From: Arcobacteraceae bacterium
GTDB taxonomy: Bacteria; Campylobacterota; Campylobacteria; Campylobacterales; Arcobacteraceae
Direction: 5' to 3'
Assembly: GCA_028375605.1 (NCBI GenBank)
Contig: JAONGR010000001.1
Location: 62,001 to 126,000, forward strand
DNA: 64,000 nt
In this document: in pieces, positions 28,176 through 36,795 of the stretch
Position numbering within the stretch: the first letter of the stretch is position 1
Layout of the letters: every line of letters begins with the position of its first letter
Notes under the pieces: model-generated
Told to the model about the DNA's origin: nothing
Database searches by the model: none
Seen by the model: the letters and a program-made list of their open reading frames with translations, nothing else
Position numbers and translations under genes: made by a program

Positions 28176-28210
28176 GTTGAATGAATCATTTTGTAATGCT
28201 CACTCGGAAC

Positions 28211-28237
28211 TTAATAGAGACGTCGAGTCTCTATTAA
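28211..28237 (-). other. Perfect hairpin overlapping the atpB stop codon
   Basis: An 11-bp perfect stem (28211-28221 with 28227-28237, TTAATAGAGAC and its complement) and a 5-nt loop covers the last atpB codons and stop. It has no T-run. It may protect the atpB mRNA 3' end, with the strong terminator 36 bp further on. Confidence 0.6.
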
Positions 28238-28920
28238 TGTTCCTCCTCATGCATCATTACTGATCCTGATATATATACGTATGTTAACATCATGAAGATG
28301 AATGCTTGTAAAATACCAAATGCAAATAGGAAGAAAAATCCTGGAAGTGGTGCAATCCAAGGTACTAACATAAGAAGTACCATTAAGAACATATCATCAC
28401 CTTTAATAGAACCAAAAAGTCTAAAAGATAAAGATACTATTCTTGAAACATGTGAAATAATTTCGATTGGAAACATTAAAGGTGCCAATGCAGGTACAGG
28501 ACCCATCATATGACCTAAATATTTTCCAGCTCCATTTTCTTTAAATCCTAAGTAAACATAGTAAGTAAATACGATAACAGCTAATGCTAAAGTGAAGTTA
28601 ATATTACCTGTAACTGATTCAAAACCTGGAATAATTCCCATCATATTTGCAACAAATATAATGAAACCTAAAGTTGCAATAAGTGGCATAAAAATCTTTG
28701 CATTTTTTTCACCCATTGAGTCTGTACCAATAGAAACTACACCTTTAATGTATGCTTCCATTATATTTTGTGTTCCTGTTGGCACTAATGCCATCTTTCT
28801 AGTAGCTGCTCTTGCTACTAACATTACGATAACTACTGTTAATGCTAAATGTGATAATATGATCCACTCTTGACCATGACCACCGATAGCACCAAAGAAT
28901 GTAAATAATCTACCTTCCAT
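28234..28920 (-). CDS. atpB: ATP synthase F0 subunit a
   Basis: 228 residues, strongly hydrophobic, with about five to six membrane helices. The essential arginine is in VSRIVSLSFRLFGS, and the last helices (GILQAFIFMMLTYVYISG) form the proton half-channels against the c-ring. No other atp gene is nearby, which matches the separated atpB typical of Campylobacterota. The gene is flanked by a 133-bp upstream gap, which includes the start of the divergent LpxH-like gene's promoter, and by two downstream hairpins. Confidence 0.95.
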   Translation of the reverse strand: MEGRLFTFFGAIGGHGQEWIILSHLALTVVIVMLVARAATRKMALVPTGTQNIMEAYIKGVVSIGTDSMGEKNAKIFMPLIATLGFIIFVANMMGIIPGFESVTGNINFTLALAVIVFTYYVYLGFKENGAGKYLGHMMGPVPALAPLMFPIEIISHVSRIVSLSFRLFGSIKGDDMFLMVLLMLVPWIAPLPGFFFLFAFGILQAFIFMMLTYVYISGSVMMHEEEH

Positions 28921-29053
28921 GTATCTTGTCCTTTTGTTTTAACTCTAATTGAGAATTTATTCCATCATTATATTGTAGTTTTTATAAATATTCTATAAAA
29001 GCTTTTTTATTAAGTTTATATTATAATCCTAAATACAATTTTATAGGATATTA

Positions 29054-29746
29054 ATGATTATACAAGATAACGCAATCTTTGTTGCAGACGCCCATTACAA
29101 CGTTAAAAGAACACAATTACATCAAATTTTGCTAATGCTTCAAAAGGGAACACTTTCATCAAAACAAATCTTTTTAATGGGAGATATTTTCGATTTTTTA
29201 GCAGAAGAGATTGATTATTTTAAAACTGTCAATAATAGTATAATTACAATTATCAATGAACTCTCACAAACACATGAAATAATCTACCTAGAAGGTAATC
29301 ACGATTTTAATATAAAGTCTCTCTTCCCTCAAATAAATGTGATATCAAGAGAAACCCAACCAATATATGCAAAAAGTGATGATAAACTTATTGCCTTAGC
29401 TCATGGCGATATATTTACTCCATTTTTATACAATCTTTATACTTCAATTATTAGAAATCATTATTTCATGAAATTTATAAATTTTATTGATAAGAATAAC
29501 TTTCTATCTCAATATGTAGAAAAAAAGCTTATGCATAAAAAAATCTGTCATAAACAAAATAACTTTTTGGGTTTCGTTCATAATAGAATACAAAACTATA
29601 ATGCACTTTCAAAAGTAGATTTAATTATTGAAGGACATTTTCATCAGGGATACCAAGGGGAACACTATATCAATATGCCATCGTTAGCTTGTGATAATAG
29701 ATATATGATTTACCGAAACAATCAATTTAGCTTTAATACACTATAA
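29054..29746 (+). CDS. lpxH: LpxH-like metallophosphoesterase (UDP-2,3-diacylglucosamine hydrolase type)
   Basis: 230 residues of calcineurin-type phosphoesterase. Metal-site motifs in order: FVADAHYN (DxH), LMGDIFDF (GDxxD), LEGNHDF (GNHD), LAHGD and EGHFHQG (GHxH). The family member in Gram-negatives cleaves UDP-diacylglucosamine to lipid X in lipid A synthesis. The arrangement and length fit LpxH, but specificity is inferred. prfB begins 7 bp after its stop. Confidence 0.78.
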   Translation: MIIQDNAIFVADAHYNVKRTQLHQILLMLQKGTLSSKQIFLMGDIFDFLAEEIDYFKTVNNSIITIINELSQTHEIIYLEGNHDFNIKSLFPQINVISRETQPIYAKSDDKLIALAHGDIFTPFLYNLYTSIIRNHYFMKFINFIDKNNFLSQYVEKKLMHKKICHKQNNFLGFVHNRIQNYNALSKVDLIIEGHFHQGYQGEHYINMPSLACDNRYMIYRNNQFSFNTL

Positions 29747-29753
29747 TAATATT

Positions 29754-30848
29754 ATGGATAATTACGAATACACACAACTATTAAAATCATTAAATCAAAA
29801 ACTAAATAATATAGAATCTATTTTAAAACCAGATAAAATAGATGAACGTTTAGAGGAAATAACTACATTAGAACAAGAACCAGAATTTTGGAGCAATCAA
29901 GAAAACGCAACTAAAATAGGTCAAGAAAAAAATAGACTTTTAGGTCGAAAAAGTAAATTCTTTAAAGCAAATGAAGCATTAGTTGATGCTAGTGAGTTAT
30001 ATGAAATGGCGACAGAGGAAAAAGATGAAGAGACTATAGAAACTCTTTATAGTGAATCAGCTGACTTAGAAGAGATTATTAAACAAACAGAAGTTGAAGT
30101 TATGCTCAGTGGTACAGATGATGGCAGTAATGCTATTGTCTCTATCCATCCAGGTGCTGGTGGAACTGAATCTTGTGACTGGGCAAATATGCTTTATCGT
30201 ATGTATTTAAGATGGGCAGAGAGAAAAGGTTTCAAAGTAGAAATTTTAGATTATCAATCGGGAGATGAAGTTGGAATCAAAGATGTAAGTATAATTATAT
30301 CAGGAATCAATGCCTATGGATATCTCAAAACAGAAAATGGAATACATAGGCTTGTAAGAATTTCACCGTTTGACTCTAATGCAAAAAGACATACATCATT
30401 TGCTTCTGTTATGGTATCTCCTGAAGTGGATGATAATATTGATATCGAAATAGAAGATAAAGATATTAGAATTGATACATATAGAGCCTCAGGTGCAGGT
30501 GGACAGCATGTAAATAAAACTGAATCAGCGATCAGACTTACTCACATAGAAACAAATATAGTCGTACAATGTCAAAATGATAGATCTCAGCATAAAAATA
30601 AAGCAAGTGCTATGAAGATGTTAAAGTCGAGACTTTATGAATTAGAACTAGAAAAATTAGCTGCTGAAAAACAAGGTATCTCAAAAAGTGAAATTGGATG
30701 GGGACATCAAATTAGATCTTATGTAATGCAACCGTACCAACAAATTAAAGATACAAGAAGTAATGTAGGGTATAGTAACGTTGATGGAATTTTAGATGGT
30801 GACCTCGACAAAATGATAGAGGATGTTTTAATAGCACAAAGTAAATAA
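29754..30848 (+). CDS. prfB: Peptide chain release factor 2
   Basis: 364 residues. The stop-codon-recognition tripeptide is SPF (204-206), which assigns RF2 (UAA/UGA), and the peptidyl-hydrolysis motif GGQ is at 249-251 ([10 protein letters not shown]). The whole protein is in one frame from an ATG at 29754, so the autoregulatory in-frame UGA and +1 frameshift found in many bacteria is absent here. It probably shares a transcript with the LpxH-like gene and the downstream pgeF. Confidence 0.96.
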   Translation: MDNYEYTQLLKSLNQKLNNIESILKPDKIDERLEEITTLEQEPEFWSNQENATKIGQEKNRLLGRKSKFFKANEALVDASELYEMATEEKDEETIETLYSESADLEEIIKQTEVEVMLSGTDDGSNAIVSIHPGAGGTESCDWANMLYRMYLRWAERKGFKVEILDYQSGDEVGIKDVSIIISGINAYGYLKTENGIHRLVRISPFDSNAKRHTSFASVMVSPEVDDNIDIEIEDKDIRIDTYRASGAGGQHVNKTESAIRLTHIETNIVVQCQNDRSQHKNKASAMKMLKSRLYELELEKLAAEKQGISKSEIGWGHQIRSYVMQPYQQIKDTRSNVGYSNVDGILDGDLDKMIEDVLIAQSK

Positions 30849-30881
30849 TCAAAAACTAATTATAAAAGGGGATTTACGCTT

Positions 30882-31577
30882 ATGAAAAATAAAATACTTA
30901 CAATTTTTACCAATATAGAAGATGATAACCTTGCCTATCACGTGGCAGAAGACGACCATAGTGTTGATCTTGCACGTGATGCATTAGCAAAAAAGTATAA
31001 ATTTGATAATTCAAACCTCAAATTCATGGAACAAATCCACTCCAATATTGTCAAAACTGTATCACCAGATACTAATGTTCAAACTTGTGACGCCCTTATC
31101 ACAAATCAAATAGATACACCACTTATGGTTATGGTAGCAGATTGTATTCCTATTTTATTTTATGACCATACAAAAAAAGTTATCGGTGCAGCACATGCTG
31201 GTCGTGCGGGTACATTTGAAAATATATCGGGTAACACCGTAAATAAAATGATTGAAATATACCATTGTAATCCAAAAGATATTGAAGTAGTTTTAGGACC
31301 AAGTATTGAAAAATGTTGCTATGAAGTATCGGAAAAACTAGCTTCTCAAACAGCAACTTTATTTGGTGAAGAATATGTAAATGAACGAAACATTGACCTT
31401 CAAGGTATCAATAAAAAACAACTTCTAGAAGTTGGAGTAAAAGAAACAAATATTACTACTGAACAAATTTGTACAAAATGTTCAAATGAACCCTATTTCT
31501 CATATAGAAAAGATAAACATTGTGGAAGATTTGCGGGAGTAATAATGATGAAGTCTAAACAAAAGACCTCACCTTAA
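30882..31577 (+). CDS. pgeF: Peptidoglycan editing factor PgeF (multicopper polyphenol oxidase/laccase fold)
   Basis: 231 residues with family landmarks MEQIHSN, CDALITNQIDTPLMVMVADC and GAAHAGRAGTFENI, plus a C-terminal CTKCSNEPYFSYRKDKHCGR. The His and Cys residues of these motifs form the metal site. YfiH/PgeF proteins remove mis-incorporated L-Ser from UDP-MurNAc peptides; older annotation calls them laccases. AAAAGGGG lies about 14 bp before the ATG. It is convergent with a TlpA-like gene 6 bp away. Confidence 0.88.
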   Translation: MKNKILTIFTNIEDDNLAYHVAEDDHSVDLARDALAKKYKFDNSNLKFMEQIHSNIVKTVSPDTNVQTCDALITNQIDTPLMVMVADCIPILFYDHTKKVIGAAHAGRAGTFENISGNTVNKMIEIYHCNPKDIEVVLGPSIEKCCYEVSEKLASQTATLFGEEYVNERNIDLQGINKKQLLEVGVKETNITTEQICTKCSNEPYFSYRKDKHCGRFAGVIMMKSKQKTSP

Positions 31578-31583
31578 GATATA

Positions 31584-32060
31584 TTATTTAGCCAATAAAG
31601 CTTGTATATTTTCGTCTGTTATATTTTTGGGTACTCTTGTACCTTTAAATGCAACTACACCTTTCGCATCGATAACTATTTGAGTTGGTGTTCCTCGTAC
31701 TTCATATTGACGTGTAATTTCATTACTAAAAATGATGTCATATGGTAAATCATGCTCAAATTTATAATCTTGAGATTTTTCCACACTATCTCTTACGCCA
31801 ATATTTATAGCTAAGATTTCAATCTTATCTCCATATTTTTTATGTAACTCTTTTAAAGCTGGAATCTCTTTTGTACAATAAGGACACCACGTAGCCCAAA
31901 ACACTAACCATACAGCTTTTTTACCTTTAAACTGTTCTAATGAAACTTGTTTTCCACTTATGGTGGTAGCCTCAAAATTTGGAGCTTTTTGTCCTAGCTC
32001 TACTGCATTTAAATTATTAATTGAAAATATCATTGCTAAAATAATAAGTATTTTTTTCAT
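31584..32060 (-). CDS. TlpA-like periplasmic thioredoxin
   Basis: 158 residues with a signal peptide (residues 1-19) and a redox motif C59-P-Y-C62 in FWATWCPYCTKEIPAL. GTPTQIVID carries the cis-proline. It resembles TlpA/ResA-type disulfide reductases that act on periplasmic proteins such as apocytochrome c. No cytochrome maturation gene adjoins it, so the client is unknown. An alternative is a membrane-anchored peroxiredoxin-like protein, less likely given the CxxC. Confidence 0.85.
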   Translation of the reverse strand: MKKILIILAMIFSINNLNAVELGQKAPNFEATTISGKQVSLEQFKGKKAVWLVFWATWCPYCTKEIPALKELHKKYGDKIEILAINIGVRDSVEKSQDYKFEHDLPYDIIFSNEITRQYEVRGTPTQIVIDAKGVVAFKGTRVPKNITDENIQALLAK

Positions 32061-32129
32061 ATTTCATCCTTTATTTTATAAGTGATATTATCATACACAA
32101 TTTTTGTTTAGTGTTTATGTAGTAATAAT

Positions 32130-32390
32130 TTATTTTTCTTCTTTCTCTTGTTCCTTGAGTGCTAATGCTTCTTCGGCTAAAAAAGTTTTGATATATAATT
32201 TTTCCACTTTTATTCTAGCCCAGTACTCCTTACGTAAAAACTTTAAACTTGAATTTACTGAAGGGTCAAAGTTAAAGCAATTTATATTTACCTTTTTCCC
32301 TAACTCTTCCCATCCGTAAAATTCTACTAGTTTATTTACTATTGTTTTTAATGTAAGTCCATGAAGTAAATCATTTGGGTTATTGTTCAT
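32130..32390 (-). CDS. VF530-family DNA-binding protein
   Basis: About 86 residues: [25 protein letters not shown], then [17 protein letters not shown] and [10 protein letters not shown], which is the VF530 (DUF2132) fold, with a charged tail. I place the start at ATG 32390 because AAGGAAAAACAAA stands just upstream and the family match begins there. A longer frame to 32489 lies within rlmF. It overlaps the rlmF 3' end by 11 bp, so it is coupled to it. VF530 proteins are described as DNA-binding; the target is not known. Confidence 0.82.
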   Translation of the reverse strand: MNNNPNDLLHGLTLKTIVNKLVEFYGWEELGKKVNINCFNFDPSVNSSLKFLRKEYWARIKVEKLYIKTFLAEEALALKEQEKEEK

Positions 32391-33336
32391 TTTGTTTTTC
32401 CTTATTTTTAAACCATTGTTCTTGTTCAACTTTCGTATAATAAGTCCATGCAACAAATCTTGTTTGTTTATTTCCTTGTGACATCTCAATAGTTTCTATT
32501 TGTTTTGGATTTTGTTTTTTTAATTCTTTATATATCATAACTAGATTATCTTTTTTTGATACTAAAGTGGTAAACCATAAACAGTTCTTTTTATACGATA
32601 CACTTTCTCTTATCATTTTTGAGATAAATTCTACTTCTCCACCATCACACCAAAGTTCATTATGCTGACCACCAAAATTAAGAGATACTTTTTTATTCTT
32701 TCCTTTTGAAAGATTTAGTAGTTTTCTTTTAGTACCCTCTTTGGCATCTTTTTTTGATTTATGAAAAGGAGGATTACACATAGTAAAATCTAGTCTATCA
32801 TTTTCTTTTATAATATTTTTAAAAATATTATCTGATGTTTGAAGGACGATATGAATATTATCTTTTAATCGTTCATTTGAAGAGATAATATTTTCTGAAT
32901 TTTCAATAGATATTTTGTCTATGTCACTTCCTAAAAACTTCCATCCATAACTTCTATTTCCAACTATAGGATAAATACAATTAGCACCAACTCCAACATC
33001 TAAAGCTTTCACACTATTACCTTTTGGCATAACATTGGCATTACTAGATGCTAATAAATCAGCAATATAATGTATATAATCCACACGTCCAGGAATAGGA
33101 GGACACAAATACTTTTTAGGTATTGTCCAGTCTATTTGGTAAAAATGTTTGAGTAATGCAGTATTGAGTTCCAATACTGCTTCATTTGATGAAAAATCAA
33201 TAGATAAATCTCCATATTGATTCTTTTTTACATAAGAAGATAACTCTTCAGAACTTTTTATAAGTGCTTCGAAATCATATCTTTCATTATGAAGATTTCT
33301 CTTATGCAGAGTCTTAGATTTTGTCGTTTGGCTCAA
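32380..33336 (-). CDS. rlmF: 23S rRNA (adenine(1618)-N(6))-methyltransferase
   Basis: 318 residues. SAM-binding region [15 protein letters not shown], catalytic NPPF motif in [19 protein letters not shown], and a family-specific [20 protein letters not shown]. RlmF methylates A1618 of 23S rRNA in a late assembly step. Its 5' end overlaps the DUF6172 gene by 23 bp and its 3' end overlaps the VF530 gene, which makes a compact four-gene minus-strand unit. Confidence 0.92.
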   Translation of the reverse strand: MSQTTKSKTLHKRNLHNERYDFEALIKSSEELSSYVKKNQYGDLSIDFSSNEAVLELNTALLKHFYQIDWTIPKKYLCPPIPGRVDYIHYIADLLASSNANVMPKGNSVKALDVGVGANCIYPIVGNRSYGWKFLGSDIDKISIENSENIISSNERLKDNIHIVLQTSDNIFKNIIKENDRLDFTMCNPPFHKSKKDAKEGTKRKLLNLSKGKNKKVSLNFGGQHNELWCDGGEVEFISKMIRESVSYKKNCLWFTTLVSKKDNLVMIYKELKKQNPKQIETIEMSQGNKQTRFVAWTYYTKVEQEQWFKNKEKQNEQ

Positions 33337-33703
33337 TATTTGTATTCTCTTCTATTGTCTCTTCAGAAATAGTTTCTTCAACTATAACTTCATTTTCATC
33401 TTCTGCAATAATCTCTTCTACTTTTCGTTCTTTTTTAATCGCACTTGAAAGTAGCTCTAAATAAATACTTTTACAGTTTGCATCTACGGCTTCATCAATA
33501 CACTTTGTAATATCTTGAAATGCAATAGTTTCAGGCTCCGCATCATTTTGTCCAAACTTACAGTCCATATTCCAAAAATTCATACCTTCTGGTAATGTTT
33601 TTCTTTTCTCTCTTTTGATATATTTTCTTATCTCATTTTTGATTGCTTCTACTACTCTGGCTGGTTCTTTGTTTGTTGCTGTTAATTGGTATGTTTTTTT
33701 CAA
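33314..33703 (-). CDS. DUF6172-like protein
   Basis: About 129 residues. I choose a TTG start at 33703 because ATAAAAGGAATACA stands directly before it and the product then begins MKKTYQLTATNKEP, the expected family start. A longer open frame to 33766 is not needed. Residues 1-85 are basic and conserved-looking (RVVEAIKNEIRKYIKREKRK, LPEGMNFWNMDCKFG). The C-terminal tail is strongly acidic and Glu/Ile-rich. Function unknown; the basic-then-acidic layout suggests a nucleic acid or ribosome contact (inference). It overlaps rlmF. Confidence 0.72.
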   Translation of the reverse strand: MKKTYQLTATNKEPARVVEAIKNEIRKYIKREKRKTLPEGMNFWNMDCKFGQNDAEPETIAFQDITKCIDEAVDANCKSIYLELLSSAIKKERKVEEIIAEDENEVIVEETISEETIEENTNIEPNDKI

Positions 33704-33713
33704 TGTATTCCTT

Positions 33714-34145
33714 TTATTCTTGTTCTTCACTAATATAAAATGTAGTAAAACCTGATTGTTTGTCATAGTTTACACCATCTTTTTTCTTATAACTATCTAC
33801 TATTTCTCGGGCTTTTATATGAGAATTTGCATTTGCAATAATAGCTTTTTTATCTTCTTGCGTAAGTATAGTTCGTTCTAATGATTTTCTAAATCTTGAA
33901 GCTCTATGTTTATCTAAAATAGTATATTTTACAATATTGATATCTCTTTTTCTATCAATAGTAGCCATTTTTTTCGTATCTTCAAACCGTAATATTCTAT
34001 TACCATGTGAAGTTATCTTCATAGTGATTGCTGTTTCTATATCTTTTTCATCTTCTATGATGATATATTCTGCACCATTAACAGATACAACATCATCTGA
34101 AATTCTTTTAATTTCTTTGATGATTGTTTTTTTACCTTTTGCCAT
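33714..34145 (-). CDS. Hypothetical protein, first gene of the rlmF cluster
   Basis: 143 residues, lysine-rich and without signal or membrane segment. It starts MAKGKKTIIKEIKRIS, followed by beta strands (VVSVNGAEYIIIEDE) and a basic helical middle (DKHRASRFRKSLERT). I do not recognise the family. The position upstream of DUF6172, rlmF and VF530 on the same strand, with 10 bp to the next gene, suggests a shared transcript. Confidence 0.7.
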   Translation of the reverse strand: MAKGKKTIIKEIKRISDDVVSVNGAEYIIIEDEKDIETAITMKITSHGNRILRFEDTKKMATIDRKRDINIVKYTILDKHRASRFRKSLERTILTQEDKKAIIANANSHIKAREIVDSYKKKDGVNYDKQSGFTTFYISEEQE

Positions 34146-34241
34146 GTGTATGTCCTTGTATTTACCGCATTATATCTAAATTAGAAGTTAATCAACATTA
34201 GTCTATAATCACATTTCAAAATTAATATAAAGATACTAATA

Positions 34242-34844
34242 ATGATACATGAAATAGCACAATTTATTACAGACCAGATATTTGATATGGGATACTTAGG
34301 GATTTTTCTTCTTATGCTAATAGAGAGTTCATTTATCCCTTTTCCAAGTGAAATAGTTCTTGTTCCTGCTGGTTACTTAGCATCAAAAGGAGACATGGTT
34401 ATTTCACTTATTCTATTCTCTTCATTATTGGGTTCTATTGGTGGAGCTTTGATAAATTACTTTGGGGCTTTATATGTAGGGAGAAGATTTCTACTTCGCT
34501 ATGGTAAATATATTTTAATATCTGAAGTTACTTTAAATAAAATGGAAGACTTTTTTAAAAAGCATGGAGCTATCTCTACATTTTCAGGACGATTAATACC
34601 GGGTATTCGGCAACTCATCTCTATACCAGCTGGACTATCAAAAATGGATTTAAAAGTATTTGTTTTTTATACATCACTTGGGGCATTGGTATGGAGTATT
34701 ATTCTGGTAACTCTAGGCTATGTAATAGGTGAAAATCAAGAACTTATCAAAGAATATCTTTCTTTAATAGTAACTATAACATTAGCTTGTGTAACTATAA
34801 TAACTGCAATATATATCTATAATATTAAAAGAAAAAATGCCTAA
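34242..34844 (+). CDS. DedA-family membrane protein
   Basis: 200 residues with about four to five membrane segments. The re-entrant motif ESSFIPFPSEIVLVPAGYLA and the downstream FSGRLIPGIRQLISIPAGLS are DedA/SNARE-associated (VTT) hallmarks, including the conserved acidic residue and arginine. DedA proteins act in lipid carrier (undecaprenyl phosphate or phospholipid) translocation and membrane homeostasis. Its end overlaps the DTW gene by 8 bp. Confidence 0.9.
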   Translation: MIHEIAQFITDQIFDMGYLGIFLLMLIESSFIPFPSEIVLVPAGYLASKGDMVISLILFSSLLGSIGGALINYFGALYVGRRFLLRYGKYILISEVTLNKMEDFFKKHGAISTFSGRLIPGIRQLISIPAGLSKMDLKVFVFYTSLGALVWSIILVTLGYVIGENQELIKEYLSLIVTITLACVTIITAIYIYNIKRKNA

Positions 34845-35502
34845 ATCACTTGAATCAAACGATATAAGAGAAAAATGCTACGAGTGTTACAGACCTAAAA
34901 AAAGTTGCATGTGTGAATATATTCAAAAAATAGAAACAAATACACGATTTATAATCATCATGCACCCAAAAGAGTTTAAAAAAACAAAAAATAACACAGG
35001 AAGATTTACTCACCAATCTTTGCCAAATTCAAAAATATATATAGGAATAGACTTTAATAATGATGATGAAATAAATAGTATCATAAATGATGAAAACAAC
35101 TCTTGTTATGTTTTATATCCTGGAGATGATAGCGTGAAATTAAATCATCAAACGATTCAACAGGAAAATAAAACAAATGTTATATTTATCATTGATTCTA
35201 CCTGGCCATGTTCAAATAAAATTTTAGCTGTAAGCAAAAATATAAGTGCTTTACCCAAGGTCAGTTTTGTACATGATAAATCTTCTGCTTATAAAATAAA
35301 AACACAACCAAATGAATACTGTTTATCTACTATAGAATCAACATTATGTATACTTGAACTTTTAAATAAACATAAAATAGAAAATATTTCACAAGAATCT
35401 TTAGATAATTTTCTTGTACCTTTTCATAAAATGGTAGAGTATCAAATAGATTGTATTTTAGATTCTAATAGTAATAATCCACGATTTCTAAAAAGAGACT
35501 AG
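34837..35502 (+). CDS. DTW-domain tRNA-uridine aminocarboxypropyltransferase
   Basis: 221 residues. Cysteines C14, C17, C24 and C26 near the N-terminus probably bind zinc. IIMHPKEFKKTKNNTGR and the signature D120-S-T-W123 (IDSTWPCSNK) define the DTW family, whose characterised members TapT/TuaA add acp3U to tRNA using SAM. No extra domains are seen. Expression is likely coupled to the overlapping dedA-like gene. Confidence 0.85.
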   Translation: MPKSLESNDIREKCYECYRPKKSCMCEYIQKIETNTRFIIIMHPKEFKKTKNNTGRFTHQSLPNSKIYIGIDFNNDDEINSIINDENNSCYVLYPGDDSVKLNHQTIQQENKTNVIFIIDSTWPCSNKILAVSKNISALPKVSFVHDKSSAYKIKTQPNEYCLSTIESTLCILELLNKHKIENISQESLDNFLVPFHKMVEYQIDCILDSNSNNPRFLKRD

Positions 35503-35510
35503 TCTTTTTT
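35490..35510. terminator. Bidirectional terminator between the DTW gene and the symporter gene
   Basis: An A-run, an imperfect stem around GACTAGTC and a T-run (CTTTTTT) lie at the junction of the two convergent stop codons. It could serve both strands. Confidence 0.5.
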
Positions 35511-36774
35511 ACTGAGAATCGTTAGAATTTTTAACAAAATGATTCATCACTATTGAGGCTGTTAAATCTCCTGTGACATTGATTGTGGTTCTACACATAT
35601 CTAAAATCCTATCTACTCCTAATATCAAAGCTATCCCTTCAACAGGAACACCAATACCCTGCAAAATAGTGGCTAGAATAACTATTCCAACACCAGGAGT
35701 ACTAGGAGCTCCTATTGATGCGCCAATAGTAGTAAGTGCTAAAATAATAATATCAACAAGACTTAAATCTATCCCAAAAAGTTGCGTCAAAAAAATGGCT
35801 GCTATTACTTGGTATAATGCTGTTCCATCCATATTAATCGTAGCTCCTAGTGGTATAACAAACTTTGAAATAGGAGTTGGTATATTTAACTTGTCCTCCG
35901 CTGTTTTAATAGACAAAGGCATAACTGCAGCTGAGCTTGAAGTTGAAAAAGCCATAAGTTGAACTTCTTTTATTTGTGATAAAAAAGTTAAAGGATTTAT
36001 TTTTCCTATAAAATATACAAGTATTAAATAAAAACCTAAAAGAGATAATAATCCAAGTAAAACAGTAAAAATATACATAGACATTGAAGAGATGGCATCA
36101 AAACCGATTTTAATAGTAATACTACATAAAAGACCAAATACAGCAAGTGGTGCTAACTTCATCGCCCATTTTACAACTATCATTGAAAAAATCTGTAATG
36201 ACTTAGATAAATCTTTTATGGGTTTAGCATTTTCCTCTTCCATATACATCAAAGCAACTCCAATAAATATAGCCAAGATTACAAAAAACAAAATATTACC
36301 ATCTAATTCAGCCTGACTGATATTAACAGGAATTAAACCAACTATCATATCAGGAATAGATATATCTTTTATAATATTTACCTCTTTAACGGTAGTTGAA
36401 TTTATTACAATTGTATCTATAATGTCACTTGAAACAAAATCGCCTGGTTTTATTAAAAAAGCCAATAAAATCCCTATGGTAACAGCAATAATAGTTGTAA
36501 AAATAAAGTATGGTGCAATTTTAGTACCTAAATTTTTCAGAGTTTCTGTATCTCCTGCACTCGTTATTCCTAATATTATTGAGGTTACAACAAGAGGTAT
36601 AACAACCATTTTTATAAGTGCTAAAAAAATATTTCCCGCAAGCGCAATCCAAGGAGCTATTCCAAAAGCAATATCTTTAGGAATAAGAGCAAAAGCATTG
36701 GGAGATAAAAGTAAACCAACTATAACACCAGAAATCATACCTATAATAACTTGAACCCAAAGCTTTTTTAACAT
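35509..36774 (-). CDS. Dicarboxylate/amino acid:cation symporter (SLC1/DAACS family)
   Basis: 421 residues with about eight helices and two hairpins. STSSSAAVMPLSIK (serine-rich hairpin), the PLGATINMDGTALYQ segment and GASIGAPSTPGVGIVILATI are defining motifs of GltP/DctA transporters and hold the sodium and substrate sites. The substrate (glutamate, aspartate or C4-dicarboxylate) cannot be set from sequence alone. It is followed on the same strand by no close gene and preceded by the RND pump gene, 21 bp away. Confidence 0.93.
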   Translation of the reverse strand: MLKKLWVQVIIGMISGVIVGLLLSPNAFALIPKDIAFGIAPWIALAGNIFLALIKMVVIPLVVTSIILGITSAGDTETLKNLGTKIAPYFIFTTIIAVTIGILLAFLIKPGDFVSSDIIDTIVINSTTVKEVNIIKDISIPDMIVGLIPVNISQAELDGNILFFVILAIFIGVALMYMEEENAKPIKDLSKSLQIFSMIVVKWAMKLAPLAVFGLLCSITIKIGFDAISSMSMYIFTVLLGLLSLLGFYLILVYFIGKINPLTFLSQIKEVQLMAFSTSSSAAVMPLSIKTAEDKLNIPTPISKFVIPLGATINMDGTALYQVIAAIFLTQLFGIDLSLVDIIILALTTIGASIGAPSTPGVGIVILATILQGIGVPVEGIALILGVDRILDMCRTTINVTGDLTASIVMNHFVKNSNDSQ

Positions 36775-36795
36775 CCGTTTTCCTTCTATATTAAA

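Noticed and set aside
28142-28189. A 16-residue longer start for the ThiE-like gene
   Set aside because: It would translate through a perfect 15-bp terminator stem and adds residues without family similarity. Kept as an alternative only.
29754-30848. Programmed +1 frameshift in prfB
   Set aside because: The complete 364-residue protein is in one frame with no in-frame UGA near codon 25.
32391-32489. A longer N-terminus for the VF530 gene
   Set aside because: The extension lies inside rlmF, while the ATG at 32390 has its own AAGGA site and matches the family start. The apparent repeat of DLLHGL in the extension is not supported as protein.
36422-36754. Long plus-strand frames opposite the symporter and RND genes
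   Set aside because: They lie antisense to well-supported genes, have no ribosome binding site and low-complexity translation. Many similar antisense frames in the window were left out for the same reason.
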